NCBI GenBank assembly: GCA_958450365.1
Contig: CAUEEP010000731.1
Span: 310,001-374,000, forward strand
DNA: 64,000 nucleotides
Origin: Mesorhabditis belari
Taxonomy: Eukaryota; Nematoda; Chromadorea; Rhabditida; Rhabditidae
Direction of reading: 5' to 3'
A program made the translations under genes and the position numbers. Shown piece after piece: positions 44,216 through 56,284 of the stretch; the stretch's first letter is position 1; each line of letters begins with the position of its first letter. A model generated the notes under the pieces. It was not told the origin of the DNA and searched no databases. It saw only the letters and a program-made list of their open reading frames with translations.

Positions 44216-44550
44216 GGTAAAGTATCTCGCATGAAGATTCCTCTAAAGTTCGTGAGTCCTAGAAGGTCTACCAATTCTAAAAGATCAAAGTTTGTTAATG
44301 CCTTTAGATTTTTATTGAATCTTATTTTCATCATTTAATAGCGATAAAATCATTGAAAAGTCTCAAAATTCAAAAGTGGGCAAAATGGTCACTTCTACGT
44401 CCAGCCTAAAAGTGACGTTTTTCAAAAATGACTGATTTTCGATGAGCTTAGACACTTTTTTGATGAAAATAAGCCTTAAAATAGTCAAAAAGTGCAAAAA
44501 ACGTCATTTGGGCAAAATGACCGTCCAGCGTCAACCATTTGTATACTACT
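44216..44550 (-). repeat. Maverick right terminal inverted repeat
   Basis: Reverse complement of 25433-25768, including a truncated mirror of the first 40 protease codons. The open frame at 44110-44334 is that mirror plus chance sequence. Confidence 0.93.
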
Positions 44551-44556
44551 AACATT
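44551..44556. repeat. Maverick target-site duplication, right (AACATT)
   Basis: Exact repeat of 25427-25432 directly outside the terminal repeat. Confidence 0.9.
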
Positions 44557-45272
44557 TTCTGATCTCTATTCAACTTTCACGATTTCCCATCAAATCAATC
44601 CATCAAAATCGCCCGCTACCAAATTTTTTATTGTCGAAAATCGGCTGATCTGATCAAAATTGAAAAAGGAACCGCAATTTGCGCCAAATCACTTTTGAGC
44701 GGGTGGATTTGATGTGTACGTACCGAAAATTTTTCTGTTAATGAGCAAATTTTGAGAGATTTGATCAGATCAGATCAGAGTACATTGAGAAAAGAGCCTA
44801 GAAAGTTGGTGCTAATATTTTTTTTTTGCCAGATTTACTAACTATAATGCCGACTTTTTGACCTTAGCAACTTTGAAACAAAGCGTTTTGACCTTTGCGG
44901 GTGGAAAGTTTCATTTAGAAAACCCGTTGAATATGAATTTCGAAAATAACATCATGTTCTTAATTCCAAAATATACAATACCCAACTATTTTCTGGTCAA
45001 ATATTAGACATTGGAGTTCCGCGTTTCCTGAGGTGAGTTGTTCCCTTTTGAGGTGGCCAAATTTGAGACTAGAGCTTTCTGATGTGACATGGCTTGCGTT
45101 ATTTCATTATTCATACAAAGAAACGGGAAGTTTCCCAATGAAAAGAACATTTCGTTTCAAACCTTGTAACTTCATTTTATTTCAAGTTGAGTTGAGTTAT
45201 CAATAATACTATTCTCCACTCAGTCATTTCTCTTGGAATAAGTTGAAACGCGTTCTTTTTTCAGAGTACAAA
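44557..45272. other. Intergenic, promoter side of the CHK gene
   Basis: No gene. Contains TTTGATCAGATCAGATCAG near 44760 and ends in TTTTTTCAG (45264), a likely trans-splice acceptor for the next gene. Confidence 0.5.
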
Positions 45273-48200
45273 ATGGTGCTCACCAGGGCGGAAAAGGCAA
45301 AAAACGATGAGCAAATCATCAACACGGCGATCACTTGGGAAATTTTAGAGGTAAGGAATGAAGAAATTCTTGCCAATTTTTTTAAGCATTGAACTTTAAG
45401 CAGAATTTGTAATTCTAATTTCAAGGAAATCCCTGAACAAAATGCATACCGTAAATACTGTAATTGGACCCCATGGGGTACTATTTTTTCCCTCCCCCTC
45501 TAGGGTGGAGGTACTATTAGAGGGTGGGGCACTATTAGAGGGTGGGTCACTATTTTACACCACTGTTCAAGTTACTAAATCAAGATACATTCAAATAATT
45601 TTTTCAAAAGCAAACTTTTTCTTTAGTTTTTATTGGTTTTAACCATTTGAAAATTTAACAAAACTAAACAAAAACAACTAACAAGCGAAATCAATAGAAA
45701 CATCCGAATCAATAAATTCATCATTTTCTTGATCATCAATTCCTCGATGTCCTTGAAATTGCCGTGGGTGCGAGCGGCCCCAAGAGGTCCTCGATTTCCG
45801 TCTCTGTCCGATTTCCGTCTCTGATCTCTAACACCAACTTCTTTGGCTCCAACCATGCACTTGCTCGTCGAAGCATCCAGCCAAACCGTCGTTTCATCAC
45901 AAGCAACAATGTGCTTGTAATCGCCTTCTTTGATTGTCTTGTTCAGCCTCAGAATGTGCTCGACGATGGCCTTCTCAAATTTGCTCGGCAGCTTTTGACA
46001 AGTTGTTGTTGGTGCCCTCAAAGAAAGTTGGTGACGCCTCAAGAACGACTCCATCCAGCCATGGGTTCTTTTGAAAGAAATTTCAGCTTTTTTGAATCGA
46101 TTAGCCGCTTCATTCCGCTTTAAAAGAGTTGTTTGTAATTACGCGTTAGGTGGGGGTGGGGTACTATTAGAGCGGTGGGGTATTATTTTTTCCCTCCCCC
46201 TCTAGGGTGGGGTACTATTAGAGGGGTAGGGTCCAATTACAGTATTTACGGTAGTTGAGCCTATGATTAACAGTTCAAAAAATCAAATTTCCAGTACGAT
46301 ATGCAAAAAGCGTTCGGAAGTCTAGCGAAAATCGGTGAGAAACGAAGCGCTCAATTGATGGCTGACGGGAATGTGAGTGTTTTGAGGAAATGACGGTGTA
46401 ATGGGAAGGAAATCTGCAATTTATTCGGTCTTTGAGTTACAAATTAGCTAATTTAGCAAGATTCTGGGTTGTGAAGTGACAAGTGTTTCAAAGGAAACGG
46501 GATGTGAATAGAAAAGAAATGTGCAATTAGGTTGTTCTGGTTAATCTAGCATTGATCGATTGAAAGCACAAAGTACAATTCACCTATTTTAGGGTTATCT
46601 TTCATACATCGCTTTGGTTGTTTTTGATTGGACGACTGATCGAGATCTTCTACCCGAGAAAGCCGTGCTAAAGGTTAATTTTAAAGAGAATCGAGTCGAC
46701 TGAGGAGGCTTTTTGTCAATTAGACTTATAAAAAAGCAATCAAATTAAAGCATTAAACTTCATCTCGAAATAGAAGGTTATTGGCATTTAATAAAATTCA
46801 AGTTTCAAGTTTGATCGACTCAAAAGAAAAATTGATTGGCTAGTTTTGCCCTGATCGTACTTCATTGTCAAATTAAAATCTAAAATTGAAATTTTAACTG
46901 AATCCCTCCAGATCACCTCTTGCGACAAAATGGAGATTCTGATCAAGGAGGTGCCGGGATTTGAGATGGATAATGTCAGAGAAAAATGCGCTGCGGTGAG
47001 AAATTTACCCAAACTCAAGGCATTGTTTCAAATCTCACATTAATGAGTTTATTTTAAATTTTTTTACTATCCAGGCCAGCGACAATGAGCTGAAATTCTA
47101 CGAAAATGCCTTTAAAACGCTGAAATTTTCCAACGAGCTCCGCGTGCCGCAATTCTTTTGTGGACGAGATTTTGGCATTGATGGAGTGGAAGCGGGTTTG
47201 TTTCTAATTTTAAAAGATTTGAATGAACTTTTAACTTTAAGTCAAGCTATTTACAGTTAAGAAAAGTTATTGTCAAAATACCAAAAGCAATTTCTAGGCT
47301 ATTTCGCCATTGAGCACTTTGACAACGTGGAGAATCGCCATTTCTACAATAACATCCAAGAGTCGGCCGTTTTAGAGATTATTCGACAATTAGTCATCAT
47401 TCATACGCATTGTGAGTACAATGGAAACAAGTTGGCTTTGAAATGAAAAGTACTACAAATTTGTAAAGTTTGAACTTGGTAGCATCTCTATTAAAGTCGT
47501 CAAGTTAGACCTGAAAACAGATCCTTTGAAACTAGAAAATTTTAATCGATGAAGTAACCATTTGAAGCCTAATTTAGTCACAGATATTAGAAATAAAGCT
47601 GTAATTTAGAAAACATTTCAATAGGTTCATTTGCTAACGAATTTCAGCCTACAATCATCCGGAAATGATGGGGAAAATGGACGGGAATGTGTACGAACAA
47701 CTCTATGGCGATTTCGCCGATATAAAGGTTTCATTTTAGCTACTTGAGATTTATAAATGCTAATAGTTCAATGGCTTTAGTGTACTCTGCTCTCCGAATC
47801 CCGTAAACATTCCCTTTCTAGCGCACTCAATTCTTCTATTTTCCCCACAAAGCAACGGTGTCTCGAAGGAAAATAGAGGAATTGCGTGTTTGTGGGAGAG
47901 CACAAAGTGCACACCGAACTTTTAAGTAGTTTAAGCTGTATTTAAATTTCAGAAAATGGAGAAAGCGATCCACGAGGCGGGCACAACGTATCCAGAGCTG
48001 AAAGAGAAATTGGAAAAGCTCAAATCCCAGCTGAAGCACTTTACGAATTGGGAGACCTATCAGAAGAAGCTGCATGAATCGTGTGAGTAAAAACTGAATA
48101 AATTTCAAGTTTAACGGCTAAAGCTTCTGCTTTGAGATCTGAGTCTCTTCTGGATTCGGCTCTATCCCAGAATTGGGCACATTTATTCTATTGCTGAACG

Positions 48201-50088
48201 GGTAAAGCTAATGGCTTGAAATAAGCAAGAAAAAAGTAGGCCAGAGATGGGAATATTACTGCGAGCTATGCCAAGATTATGCTGTCGAGTCTCTGCAAAA
48301 AAATTCGAGCCAATTCGTTGTGTTCCAGGCAAGACCCGAATGTTTTGCCACGGTGATTTGTGGACCGGGAACATGTTGTGGAGGAAGGATGAGGCGGGAG
48401 ACTATCGAATGTTGGTCATGATCGACTGGCAGGTGGATTGACTGGGCAAATAGCTATTGTAGATCAATAGTTTCTTGGGGTGAATAGAGTTTACTTCGGC
48501 ATCCACCGCAGGCTTTTGTTTGACCTGATTTTCATCATCTGTCAGTCAGAATTGAAATCTCGAAAATGCAAAGGATCCTTGAATTTGTAAGTGATTTTAA
48601 CGGTAAACCCACTTATTAAGGACCTTTGTTTCAAAATGATGAATGAAGAAATCAAGCAAAGCAGTCCATCGCTAATTAGCAAGCATAGAAATATTTCAGC
48701 TCTTAGTTTTGAACTTCAAAATTAGCACCGAGCCTAGCAGCAAATGAACCAAGCGCGAAAAGCTCTTGTAGTTGAACGTGTCTCCTTTTTTAACCAGTCA
48801 ACCTTTGCAGCTTTGCCATCTCGGCAATCCACTTGATGATTTGGCCCGTTTGTTGACGAGCGCCATCTCGAAAGAGAGCTATTTGGAAAGGTTGGAAAGC
48901 TGGGATTTTGTAGGAATTTTATTTTAGACGAGATTTTTACTTGGAGACCTATTACAAATGGTTCAAAGAGAACACGAGTGGACACCCAATGCCCTGGGAA
49001 TCATTTGATGAGGTGGCATTGATTGGGGAAGTTCTATATTTATCTTTTCAGTTCTTGAAACAGTATGAGCACGTCTTCATTTTGACAACCGTCATTTTTG
49101 GCCCGGGTTTAGCGAATTTCACGAAGTTCCTCTTCGAGAAATGTCGAGGTGAGCTTGGGGGAAAGATCAGGTTTCAAAGAGGTCGGCTTAAAATGAAATC
49201 GTGTACTGTACATTTCCCACGTGTACATTTCCCAAAGTAAAACTTAACATGCTGGTAAATAGGTACCAATGAATCAATTATCTAAGCTGGAATTCCGATT
49301 ACAGTGATGTGAATAGTATCAGGCTGTTCAGAAAATCTTTTCGTTCCTTTTCGTACTTCCATTGAAAAATCAAAAAAATTCACGAATTAATCTACGGTTT
49401 GCTCTAAAGAAAAAGTGTTTATTGTTCGATTTCCCATCTTTTTAAGTCAATTTAGGTTCACTTTTAAGCAATTTCGAGTAGGAAAACACGTGTTTTTCGT
49501 AAAAATCTATAAAAGCCTCTACAAAGAAATTGGTTGATTCAATTTCTCCGAAAATTTGGCTATTTACCAAACCTACTGTGCTCTATCTCTTATCTATTGA
49601 CACGAAGATAGGTTTCCTTAGCTAAAGTGCTCTAAACCTTAGCCTTTTCATTAGCTCTAAACCGCATTACCTTTTTGACTACCCGACCTCACGCTCCTCA
49701 CCAAGAAAATCCAGACATTTTAAACCCGTTCTAATGCTATTTTGCAGAAAAATAATTGAGTTTCTAATGAAAAAAAACAATAGTTCAATTAGTGCATTGG
49801 TTGCTTTTAAACGAAAGTACGAAAAGGAACGAAAAGACTTTTTGGAAAGCCTAATAAAGATGAGGGACAAGGCCTTGACTCACTGGTTGTGAATACTTGC
49901 ATATCAACAGGTTAGGCCCAAAGTTCACCGTATTTCTACCAATTAATTCAAATGTATTTTCAGAAGAGGAAAAAGTGGAAAAAAAGAAGAGGAAAAAGTG
50001 GAAAAAAGTGGAAAAAAAGAAACCAGTGGAAAATGATCCCAAGGCGCTCGTCAAAAAACTCGTCAACAATCGAACTAGTCGACGTTAG
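45273..50088 (+). CDS. CHK/DUF1679 kinase-like protein
   Basis: Twelve exons join with consistent phases: 45273-45350, 46295-46372, 46593-46673, 46912-46995, 47075-47195, 47298-47411, 47648-47727, 47953-48082, 48329-48432, 48811-48890, 48928-49148 and 49964-50088. The family is common in nematodes and insects (EcKL and choline-kinase-like). The catalytic-loop-like CHGDLWTGNMLW and the metal-binding-like MIDWQ followed by CHLGNPLDDLARLL are present. Small-molecule phosphorylation is a family-based inference. In exon 11 the 39 bases from GTGGCATTG to TTTTCAG begin with GT, end with AG and keep the frame, so that piece may be a short optional intron. The C-terminus is very lysine-rich (KKKRKKWKK). 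Intron 1 carries a pogo-like element and intron 11 a MITE. Confidence 0.88.
45447..46253 (-). mobile_element. Short pogo/Tc1-like DNA transposon in intron 1 of the CHK gene
   Basis: 807 bp with about 26-bp inverted ends (TACCGTAAATACTGTAATTG) and inner sub-terminal repeats (CCCTCCCCCTCTAGGGTGG, ACTATTAGAGG). The minus strand encodes a transposase fragment (46054-45720): ESFLRRHQLSLRAPTTTCQ, then IVACDETTVWLDAS with one catalytic Asp, as in pogo-type DDE proteins. The remaining catalytic residues are absent, so it is a deletion derivative. Confidence 0.78.
49319..49856. repeat. MITE with about 36-bp inverted ends
   Basis: The left end AGGCTGTTCAGAAAATCTTT (continuing with TCGTTCCTTTTCGTAC) and its inverse at 49816-49855 bound a 0.54 kb element flanked by TA. 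The interior has GGCTATTTACC and GACACGAAGATAGGTTTCC, which look like diverged versions of the MITE family at 17220 and 51380. It lies in the last intron of the CHK gene. Confidence 0.7.
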
Positions 50089-51379
50089 TCAAGCAAACTT
50101 TTCATGAACATTCAGATCAAAAATTCATTTTTACTAGAATGTAGAGGAGATTTAGAACTTTTGAATAGTACATAACAGTTATCGATATCTTATCGCCAAG
50201 CTGAGAAATGTACAAAAGTGTAAAAACGGTGATCTCTTTCTTACCAATCTAATAGAAAACTTCAAACGAGAAGGCAATTAAAGATCATTTATTATATTAT
50301 ATATTCAATAAAAGGTATTATTATAGAAGACCTGAAATTAATATATTTACGTAATAAAGGGAAAGAACTTTGAAAAACTCTATAGCTTTGACCCATTAAT
50401 TCATTGAAAAAGTTTTCTTCTTTCAGAGGATTTTTTTTGGCTTGCAAACCGTTCTGAAATGAGATTTTGGGCGAAAAATTTGTACAAAAAAAAGAGGTTT
50501 TACAAAAAAAAGCAACGTTTTTTAACTAGCATACGGTGGTTTGTCAAATTAAAACACTATAAGGCTATAACCCAATGAAATCGTTACATTTACGCAACAT
50601 TTTCCTTTCATTTAAGCGCAATACTATTAAAATTCTATCACAAATCTCATCTAAAAGTGTCTAAAAACAATTCTACGAGGATTTAAAGTCAAAACAACTG
50701 TCCAGTTGTTTGGAACATCACGAAGAATGAAAAAAGAAGATGGCTGTGTGTTCCCTGTGAGCGAGCACAATCGCGCTCGATCTGGCATACGACGCCTGCG
50801 GATATACTTCCTTTCCGCCTCTCAAATCGGAAGCGTCCATTTTGGGTCATCCGGTAACCAATCCGTTGTCTGCCCCATGTGGTCACCGCTTCCCAAAAAT
50901 TAACCTCGGCTGTAGGGCTGGTCAACCCAGTTCCGGCTCATTTTGACCATTATGGCGGGTTCTCTGTCGGTCGGAATGGGATCCCAAGTGCCTGTAAAAG
51001 GGTGCTGAAGGGAGCCGCTGTGAATTTTGGATTCATCCCAAGGATTTCGGTCCGCAGGGGCAGCAAGAAACTCATGAAACAAAACGAGTAAACGGGGTCA
51101 AGCATTGGAAAACACTAGAGATGATGTTGGCCTAAAATCGCTGTTTGTGGCCTGAAATGGCCTAAAATGAAGCTTTTTCAAAAAACAGAAGCTCTTGCAG
51201 CTTAGTGGCTGGAAGGTAATTCTTATATTAGTTTGGAAAGAAAGTTCGTAGAAGGCTTTTTACTCGAACAGTTTGCTCTTTAATAAACCAAACATAAAAC
51301 CATCAATTCATTACAATTATTTTGCATTATTATTGGCAACTTCTACGTATTTTAGAGTCAATTTGCGGATCTCTCTTTC

Positions 51380-51770
51380 GTTGTAGAATTTGAGTTTCTG
51401 TGTGAGACAAGTGTGAGACTCAAAAATGGAGGACTGGAGATGTCCCAGTTTCAGCACTTTCTGCAAAAGAAATCCATTTTGGTGTCAATGGAAAAGTTGT
51501 AGAGAATCAAAAATGAAGCTTATATCCAAATTTTCAAAACGATTCAAAAACTGGTTTTCAAGCAATGCCAAATTTACGAATTTCCACAAAACTTGCATTT
51601 TAAGCGAAACCACTAAGTGTATCTTTTTGGGAATTTGGCTATAAGCCTAATTTTTGATTCTCTACAACTTTTCCATTGACACCAAAATGGGTTTCTTTTG
51701 AAGAAAGTGCTCAAACTGTCACATATGACAATAGCCCGCAGTTTTCAATTCACCAACCCAATAGTACGCC
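51380..51770. repeat. MITE, same family as 17220-17660
   Basis: Two inverted half-elements face each other. The left (51395-51535) is the reverse complement of 17360-17490, and the right (51635-51763) is in the direct sense, ending in CACCAACCCAATA. The arrangement gives a long imperfect palindrome. Confidence 0.7.
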
Positions 51771-53400
51771 AAAAGTCTAAATATTACAAAAATTAGCTCA
51801 ACCTGCTTTAAATCCAAAACTCTAGTGACTCCATTTCTGGAATGCGTGACTGGGGACAAAGAGGCACAGATCGAACAAACTTGTGGACTATCGACTCCGA
51901 AAAGTGATTGCAGGTTGGACAGAACAAAGAAAAACATTTTGACAGAACATAGTTTAGTGAAAAAGTGAAAATCATGAAGTGTCGAGTGATCGAAACGGGG
52001 AAACTCTGCGACTCGCTGAACTCGACCAAAATAGCGGTCAAATTTTTCAAACTGATCGTCAAGCATAGGGTTTGTTGACAGAAATTGTATATTTTAACAA
52101 ATCAATGTTTTTTGAGTTATCCAAAAACTATTTAAACAGCTCTCAGCTGAAATTTCAGCTCTCTGAATTCGCTCATTGTTCCACGGAGGCTTTAGCGGCA
52201 CTTGATGCATTGAGTTGAACTCTACAAAGCGTTTCCTTGAATCTAGTAGACTTTTTGTGATGTTAATAAAGTTTTGCGTAAATAGAAAAGGCTAATACAA
52301 ATTGATAAGCTAATAGAAATGAGTCTGCTTGGTCAATTCTGAATTGATGATGTTTTATGTTGAAGGTTACTTATTCGAGTAGCTGAACAAAGTAGTGACA
52401 AAAGGTTGAATGAATCACAAAAAAGGCTGATTAATTACACCTCAAATGTCAAAAACTAGCAATCTAAAAACAATAAAGCCTTTTTTTACAATGTCGACTT
52501 ATTTTTAAAGTTGATCTTAAGTCAACTTTGATGATGTAAGACACTCCTTAAGATTAAGTAACTTAACTTAAGTTCACGTTCTAAAACCGGGCTCAGGTTA
52601 AGAGATTTTGTTCCACTCATCCGTTTGTAGCAAACTCAAGTTCCATAATTGTTGAATAGCAATAGTTGTGAGATTCGCGAGCAACCAGAAGTCACTGGGG
52701 ACGAGATTATCTCGAAAACGTTTCTACTTGCATGTTTTCAATTTCATTCCTTCAAGCACTCACTGTTCATAACAGCATTAAACTAACATTTCACAAGTCT
52801 ACTTTATTTCCCTGTAATCAACAATCAAGTGTTACTCGTGAGAAACCACAAAAATGCGAAAGCACAAAACAAAACAAAAAATGACCCAAAAACGATCCAC
52901 TCGCCCAGTTCTTGCAAAGTTTAAAATTGTTGTCCTTTTATTTCTATTTTGTCAGGTTTTTCCTAACCCGTAAACACCATTTTTGGCTGAAACATAAGAA
53001 CAGAAGAATTATAGATAGCTAGATTTGTTCTATCTAATCAAGTCGATTATAGCTTACACAAACAGAACACAGACTGATCTTTTGATACAGTAACTAAAGA
53101 GCGCTCAAGCTAAAAACACTAAAAATACCCTAAATTAATCAAGTAAAAGTTGATTTCAATGTTGAGCATTCTATTTGCAGCTAGACATACTTATTTCCCC
53201 AAAAAAAGAACATGTCCGCACAGTGATTTCTTCGTGTTTTCTCCCTGTCGTTCCAAATCCTCCACTATTTATTCAGCTTCTCAGCCTCTTCTTTTGATTT
53301 CTAAAAGCAAAATGTTTTCTAGTCATTTAGCAGCTAATAAATTGAATAACATTAGTGTAAGTTGACAATGTTTTTTTGGGAAAACATAAATTAAGAGCAG

Positions 53401-53410
53401 TATAAAAAGG
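53401..53410 (+). promoter_or_regulatory. TATA box of the LNG-repeat gene
   Basis: TATAAAAAGG lies 55 bases upstream of the ATG at 53456; the transcript would start near the AACAACAAC stretch. Confidence 0.6.
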
Positions 53411-53455
53411 GGTGAGGGGAATCGACAAACAACAACTTCTGCTTTGTATTCAAAG

Positions 53456-54635
53456 ATGTTCAAGTTCGTCTTGGCTACTGCTCTCATTGCGGTGAGTTGA
53501 TGCTGAAAAGGTTAATAAGTTTAAATAAATCGCCTAGTAAATTGTTGAATAAAACTCTTGGCAGAGTATAAGTACCAAACGTCGGTCTTGTCCTGTCTTG
53601 ACCCCTTTTATATTTAACTCTTCCAAAAATTCATTTCAGCAGTAGATAGAGCTAATAAAATGTTAGCAAATACTGGGAAAATGAACTATTGAAAAAGTTG
53701 AGCTCAAAGAAGTTTAAACGGGGTTTGCATTTAGCTCCTATTGACGTTCATATACAAAAATTCAGCTCTCTTTTGCCGCCGATGGCCGCAAGAAGCGTCA
53801 GATCCCGGGATTCGGTGCAGGAATCAGTGGTGTCAACGGCCTTACAGGTGAGCGAAAATCGCTCTAGTTTTTGTACTTTAGGCCTAAAACTTTCAAATAA
53901 TGTTTGTGATATCCACTTTTTAGTAGTTATGACTTGTTTACGGTGTTCTGTTTGTTCTGTTTGGCTGGATTTACAGGTCTTAATGGAGTCAATGGAATCT
54001 CAGGGCTCAATGGCCTTACAGGCCTCAATGGGATCAACGGACTCACTGGTATTAACGGATTAAATGGAGTCACGGGTCTCAACGGTATCTCTGGACTCAA
54101 CGGAGTCAACGGAATTACGGGTATCAATGGACTCAACGGAGTCAATGGCCTCAACGGTCTTAACGGAATCTCGGGACTCAATGGATTCAACGGTCTCTTC
54201 CCATCGAATGGAGTAAGTTTTTCAATTTTATTATTCAATTTTATTATTCAAATTACTTTCCCTTTAAAATATCTACATTTTCAGCTGAACTTGTGCCTCA
54301 GCGTTCTCGACTGCGGCGGCTTTCAGGTAATGAACAGAGCTTTAAAGCTGACAAGATCATTCTAAACTATAAAGATACTTATTCCCCAAGTTTTATTTTA
54401 CTTTGATAAGTTAGTTTAAGAGATTTTTAATAGGTTTTTAAACTTTCCCGATTCCAGAGATGTTGCGGTAACGGTTTCCTCGCTAGCATCTTGGGAAGAA
54501 CCATCAATCCAATCTTTGGAGGGGTCAGTTATTGGAAAATTTAAAAACAATCAATAATCTTAAATGTTTAAATCTCCATTTCAGCTTATCGGTCGCTGCT
54601 CCCCAATCTGTCTCCTCGGTGAGGTCAACTTGTAA
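53456..54635 (+). CDS. Secreted LNG-repeat peptide with six C-terminal cysteines
   Basis: Six exons: 53456-53491, 53766-53847, 53977-54212, 54285-54326, 54458-54523 and 54585-54635, giving 170 residues. A signal peptide (MFKFVLATALIALSFAA) is followed by a dibasic site RKKR. About 90 residues built from hexamers of the type GLNGVN or GINGLT follow. The C-terminal 55 residues have six cysteines (LNLCLSVLDC, RCCGN, RCSPIC). AATAAA follows at about 54667. The layout of signal, furin-like site, low-complexity repeat and cysteine-rich tail suggests a processed secreted peptide, antimicrobial or structural. I do not recognise the family. Part of this gene (exons 3-6) is copied inverted at 63280-63805. 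Confidence 0.82.
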
Positions 54636-55022
54636 AGCAAAAGAGAATTGATTGAAATTTGTTGTAAATAAAGTCATTATTACGCTTTTTGTGACTTAAA
54701 CATGCCAAAAATCATAGTTACAGAGTCTCAAAACTGGTATATTTTATTGTTAATGTTTAAGAAGGTCTAGTTTTACTTGAAAACATTCTGAAAAACCGTT
54801 TAGTATCAAGTTTAGAGGTTTTCGATAACCTATTTTGTTCAGAGTTTTGTCGGGAGTTTTCCGTTTACCTCAACGATAGCACAAATTTGAGTAAACAAAT
54901 CAATGAACCAATTTAATGTGACTTTTGTTGTAAAGAACTCCCCGACACCAAGTTTACAGTAAAGGCGTAGAACTTTTTATTCACTTAAAAGCAAAAATTT
55001 GTGTCTAGCTTTAGTGAAAAGT

Positions 55023-55682
55023 TCAACTCGTGAGCGGTTTCTTGCAAACAAAACGGGGCAGCATTGTGCCGAGAACAGCCCAATTCCACATATGGCAGTC
55101 GCAAGATGGGTCGTTGCATAACTTTAAGAGAAATTTCATCAAACCTATAAAAACATCCAACCATCCAGTAGTAATAGGTGAACGGTTGATAGGGAGATGA
55201 TGGGTAATCGACAGGACTTCCATCAGTCCAATTCCCGTTGCCAATCGTTCCATTTCCGAAGCGGCCAACGAATGAATACAATCCGCCGCATGGGAGATTA
55301 TTCGGATCTGGTGCGGTGACGTTGGCCAGATTTGTTTTGATTAAATCTGAAGGAAAAGGGAAAAGGGAATCATTTTTAAATACAAGAAATCCGTACTGAA
55401 AACTCTACAAGAAGCTAGTTTTTTTTGTTTACAAGTGAATATTCCATTCTTACCGTAAACGAAATCCTCTTCTTCTTTTGAATGAATTGAAACCAAATGT
55501 GCTCCGGTTGTTTGTGAGCAAATCGACTCAGATGTTGTCCAATCGACAAATTTCCATTTCACGTCAACAGTGTAGGTAAACTCCTTGACGTTCTTGATTT
55601 TAGCTTGATTTTGGAACTACCTGCATGTAATAACAATAACCAAGAGTTGCGTTATAAATCCATCCAGCTGGACATCGAGAAT
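55023..55682 (-). CDS. C-type lectin, single CTLD, 5' exons missing
   Basis: Four exons: 55682-55621, 55592-55454, 55346-55162 and 55121-55023. Exon sizes and phases mirror the second CTLD of the lectin at 5402-7894 (62 nt for the first exon in both). The domain runs CPAGWIYNATLGYCYYMQ, ICSQTTGAHLVSIHS, NGNWTDGSPVDYP, DPSCDCHMWNW and LPRFVCKKP, then stop. No calcium-site EPN/QPD motif. Upstream is repetitive DNA rather than signal-peptide exons, so the gene is probably truncated. A frame at 56110-56000 (VATDTFCDDRNE) might be a remnant of a first domain. A 3'-deleted copy lies at 62655-62883. Confidence 0.78.
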
Positions 55683-56284
55683 CTAAAGATCTAAAGCTCT
55701 GAAGTGCTTCTATCATAACCTGTAAAGGATAAGGACATTACTTTTTCTATCTTGGCCATTTTTTTTGCACCATTGTTTCAGACAATATTTTGGATAATGT
55801 ATTTTTTTCACTAAAATGATAAATTGTTACGTCTTATGATTATGCGTTATGGAAAATAGAAGTAATGGGCTACTTAAACGTTTGATTTAACGATTTACTC
55901 GATTTAATGATGGAAAATCCCGAGAATTGTTCCCGAGAATGAGAATCTTTAAATCGAGAGTCGATTGTACAAATTTTCAGGACACTAACCGCACTTTTTC
56001 TCCGAAAACCGAAAGAAAGAAGGGAAGATAAAAATGGATCATCCAATGACAACGTAGCCTCCACTTCAACTTCGTTTCGATCATCACAGAAAGTGTCTGT
56101 GGCTACGAGGAATTCCCGTTGCTAACCCGAACAATTGTTGCCATTTATCTCAAAATTTCCTTTGCCAGAGAACCCGCTGTAAAGAATTGTTAATTGTTAA
56201 GCGTTTGTTCTACAAACCAGTGATTTTCTAAAATCTAAATGAATTCTCCAAAAACGAATTCTCTGGAAGAGCATTTGAAGATTA

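Larger units (their letters stand above)
25433..44550. mobile_element. Maverick/Polinton virus-like transposon, 19.1 kb
   Basis: Bounded by inverted repeats of about 335 bp starting AGTAGTATACAAATGG, with 6-bp target duplications. It encodes the Polinton core set (adenain-like protease, protein-primed DNA polymerase B, packaging ATPase, minor and major capsid proteins, RVE integrase). It also carries a membrane glycoprotein, several small proteins and a spliced cargo protease gene. Core genes are intronless, tightly packed, often convergent with overlapping stops, and AT-rich. The cargo has introns and higher GC. Polintons are thought to replicate as virus-like particles and to integrate with a retroviral-type integrase. 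The polymerase and ATPase frames are broken in this copy. Gene order from left: PRO(+), POLB(-), two unknowns(-), unknown(+), two unknowns(-), unknown(+), ATP(-), mCP(+), unknown(-), glycoprotein(-), MCP(+), INT(-), cargo(+). Confidence 0.95.
50089..53455. other. Repeat-rich intergenic region
   Basis: Three parts. At 50690-51090 a GC-richer block has overlapping open frames on both strands (for example TWGRQRIGYRMTQ and PADRNPWDESKIHSG on the minus strand) that I cannot assign; it may be a decayed gene. At 51380-51770 there is a MITE. At 51800-52070 an open frame (LDDQFEKFDRYFGRVQRV on the minus strand) is also unassigned. From 52100 to 53400 I see nothing except a TATA-like TATAAAAAGG at 53401. 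Confidence 0.4.

Noticed and set aside
44110..44334. Open frame identical to the start of the adenain-like protease
   Set aside because: It is the mirror copy inside the right terminal repeat, ending in unrelated sequence; not a separate gene.
45273..50088. CHK kinase-like gene as Maverick cargo
   Set aside because: It lies outside the right terminal repeat and target duplication, and this family is a large resident nematode family; treated as a host gene.
50879..51091. Possible gene in the GC-richer block
   Set aside because: Several overlapping frames exist but none matches a family or has supported splice sites; described only as an unassigned stretch.
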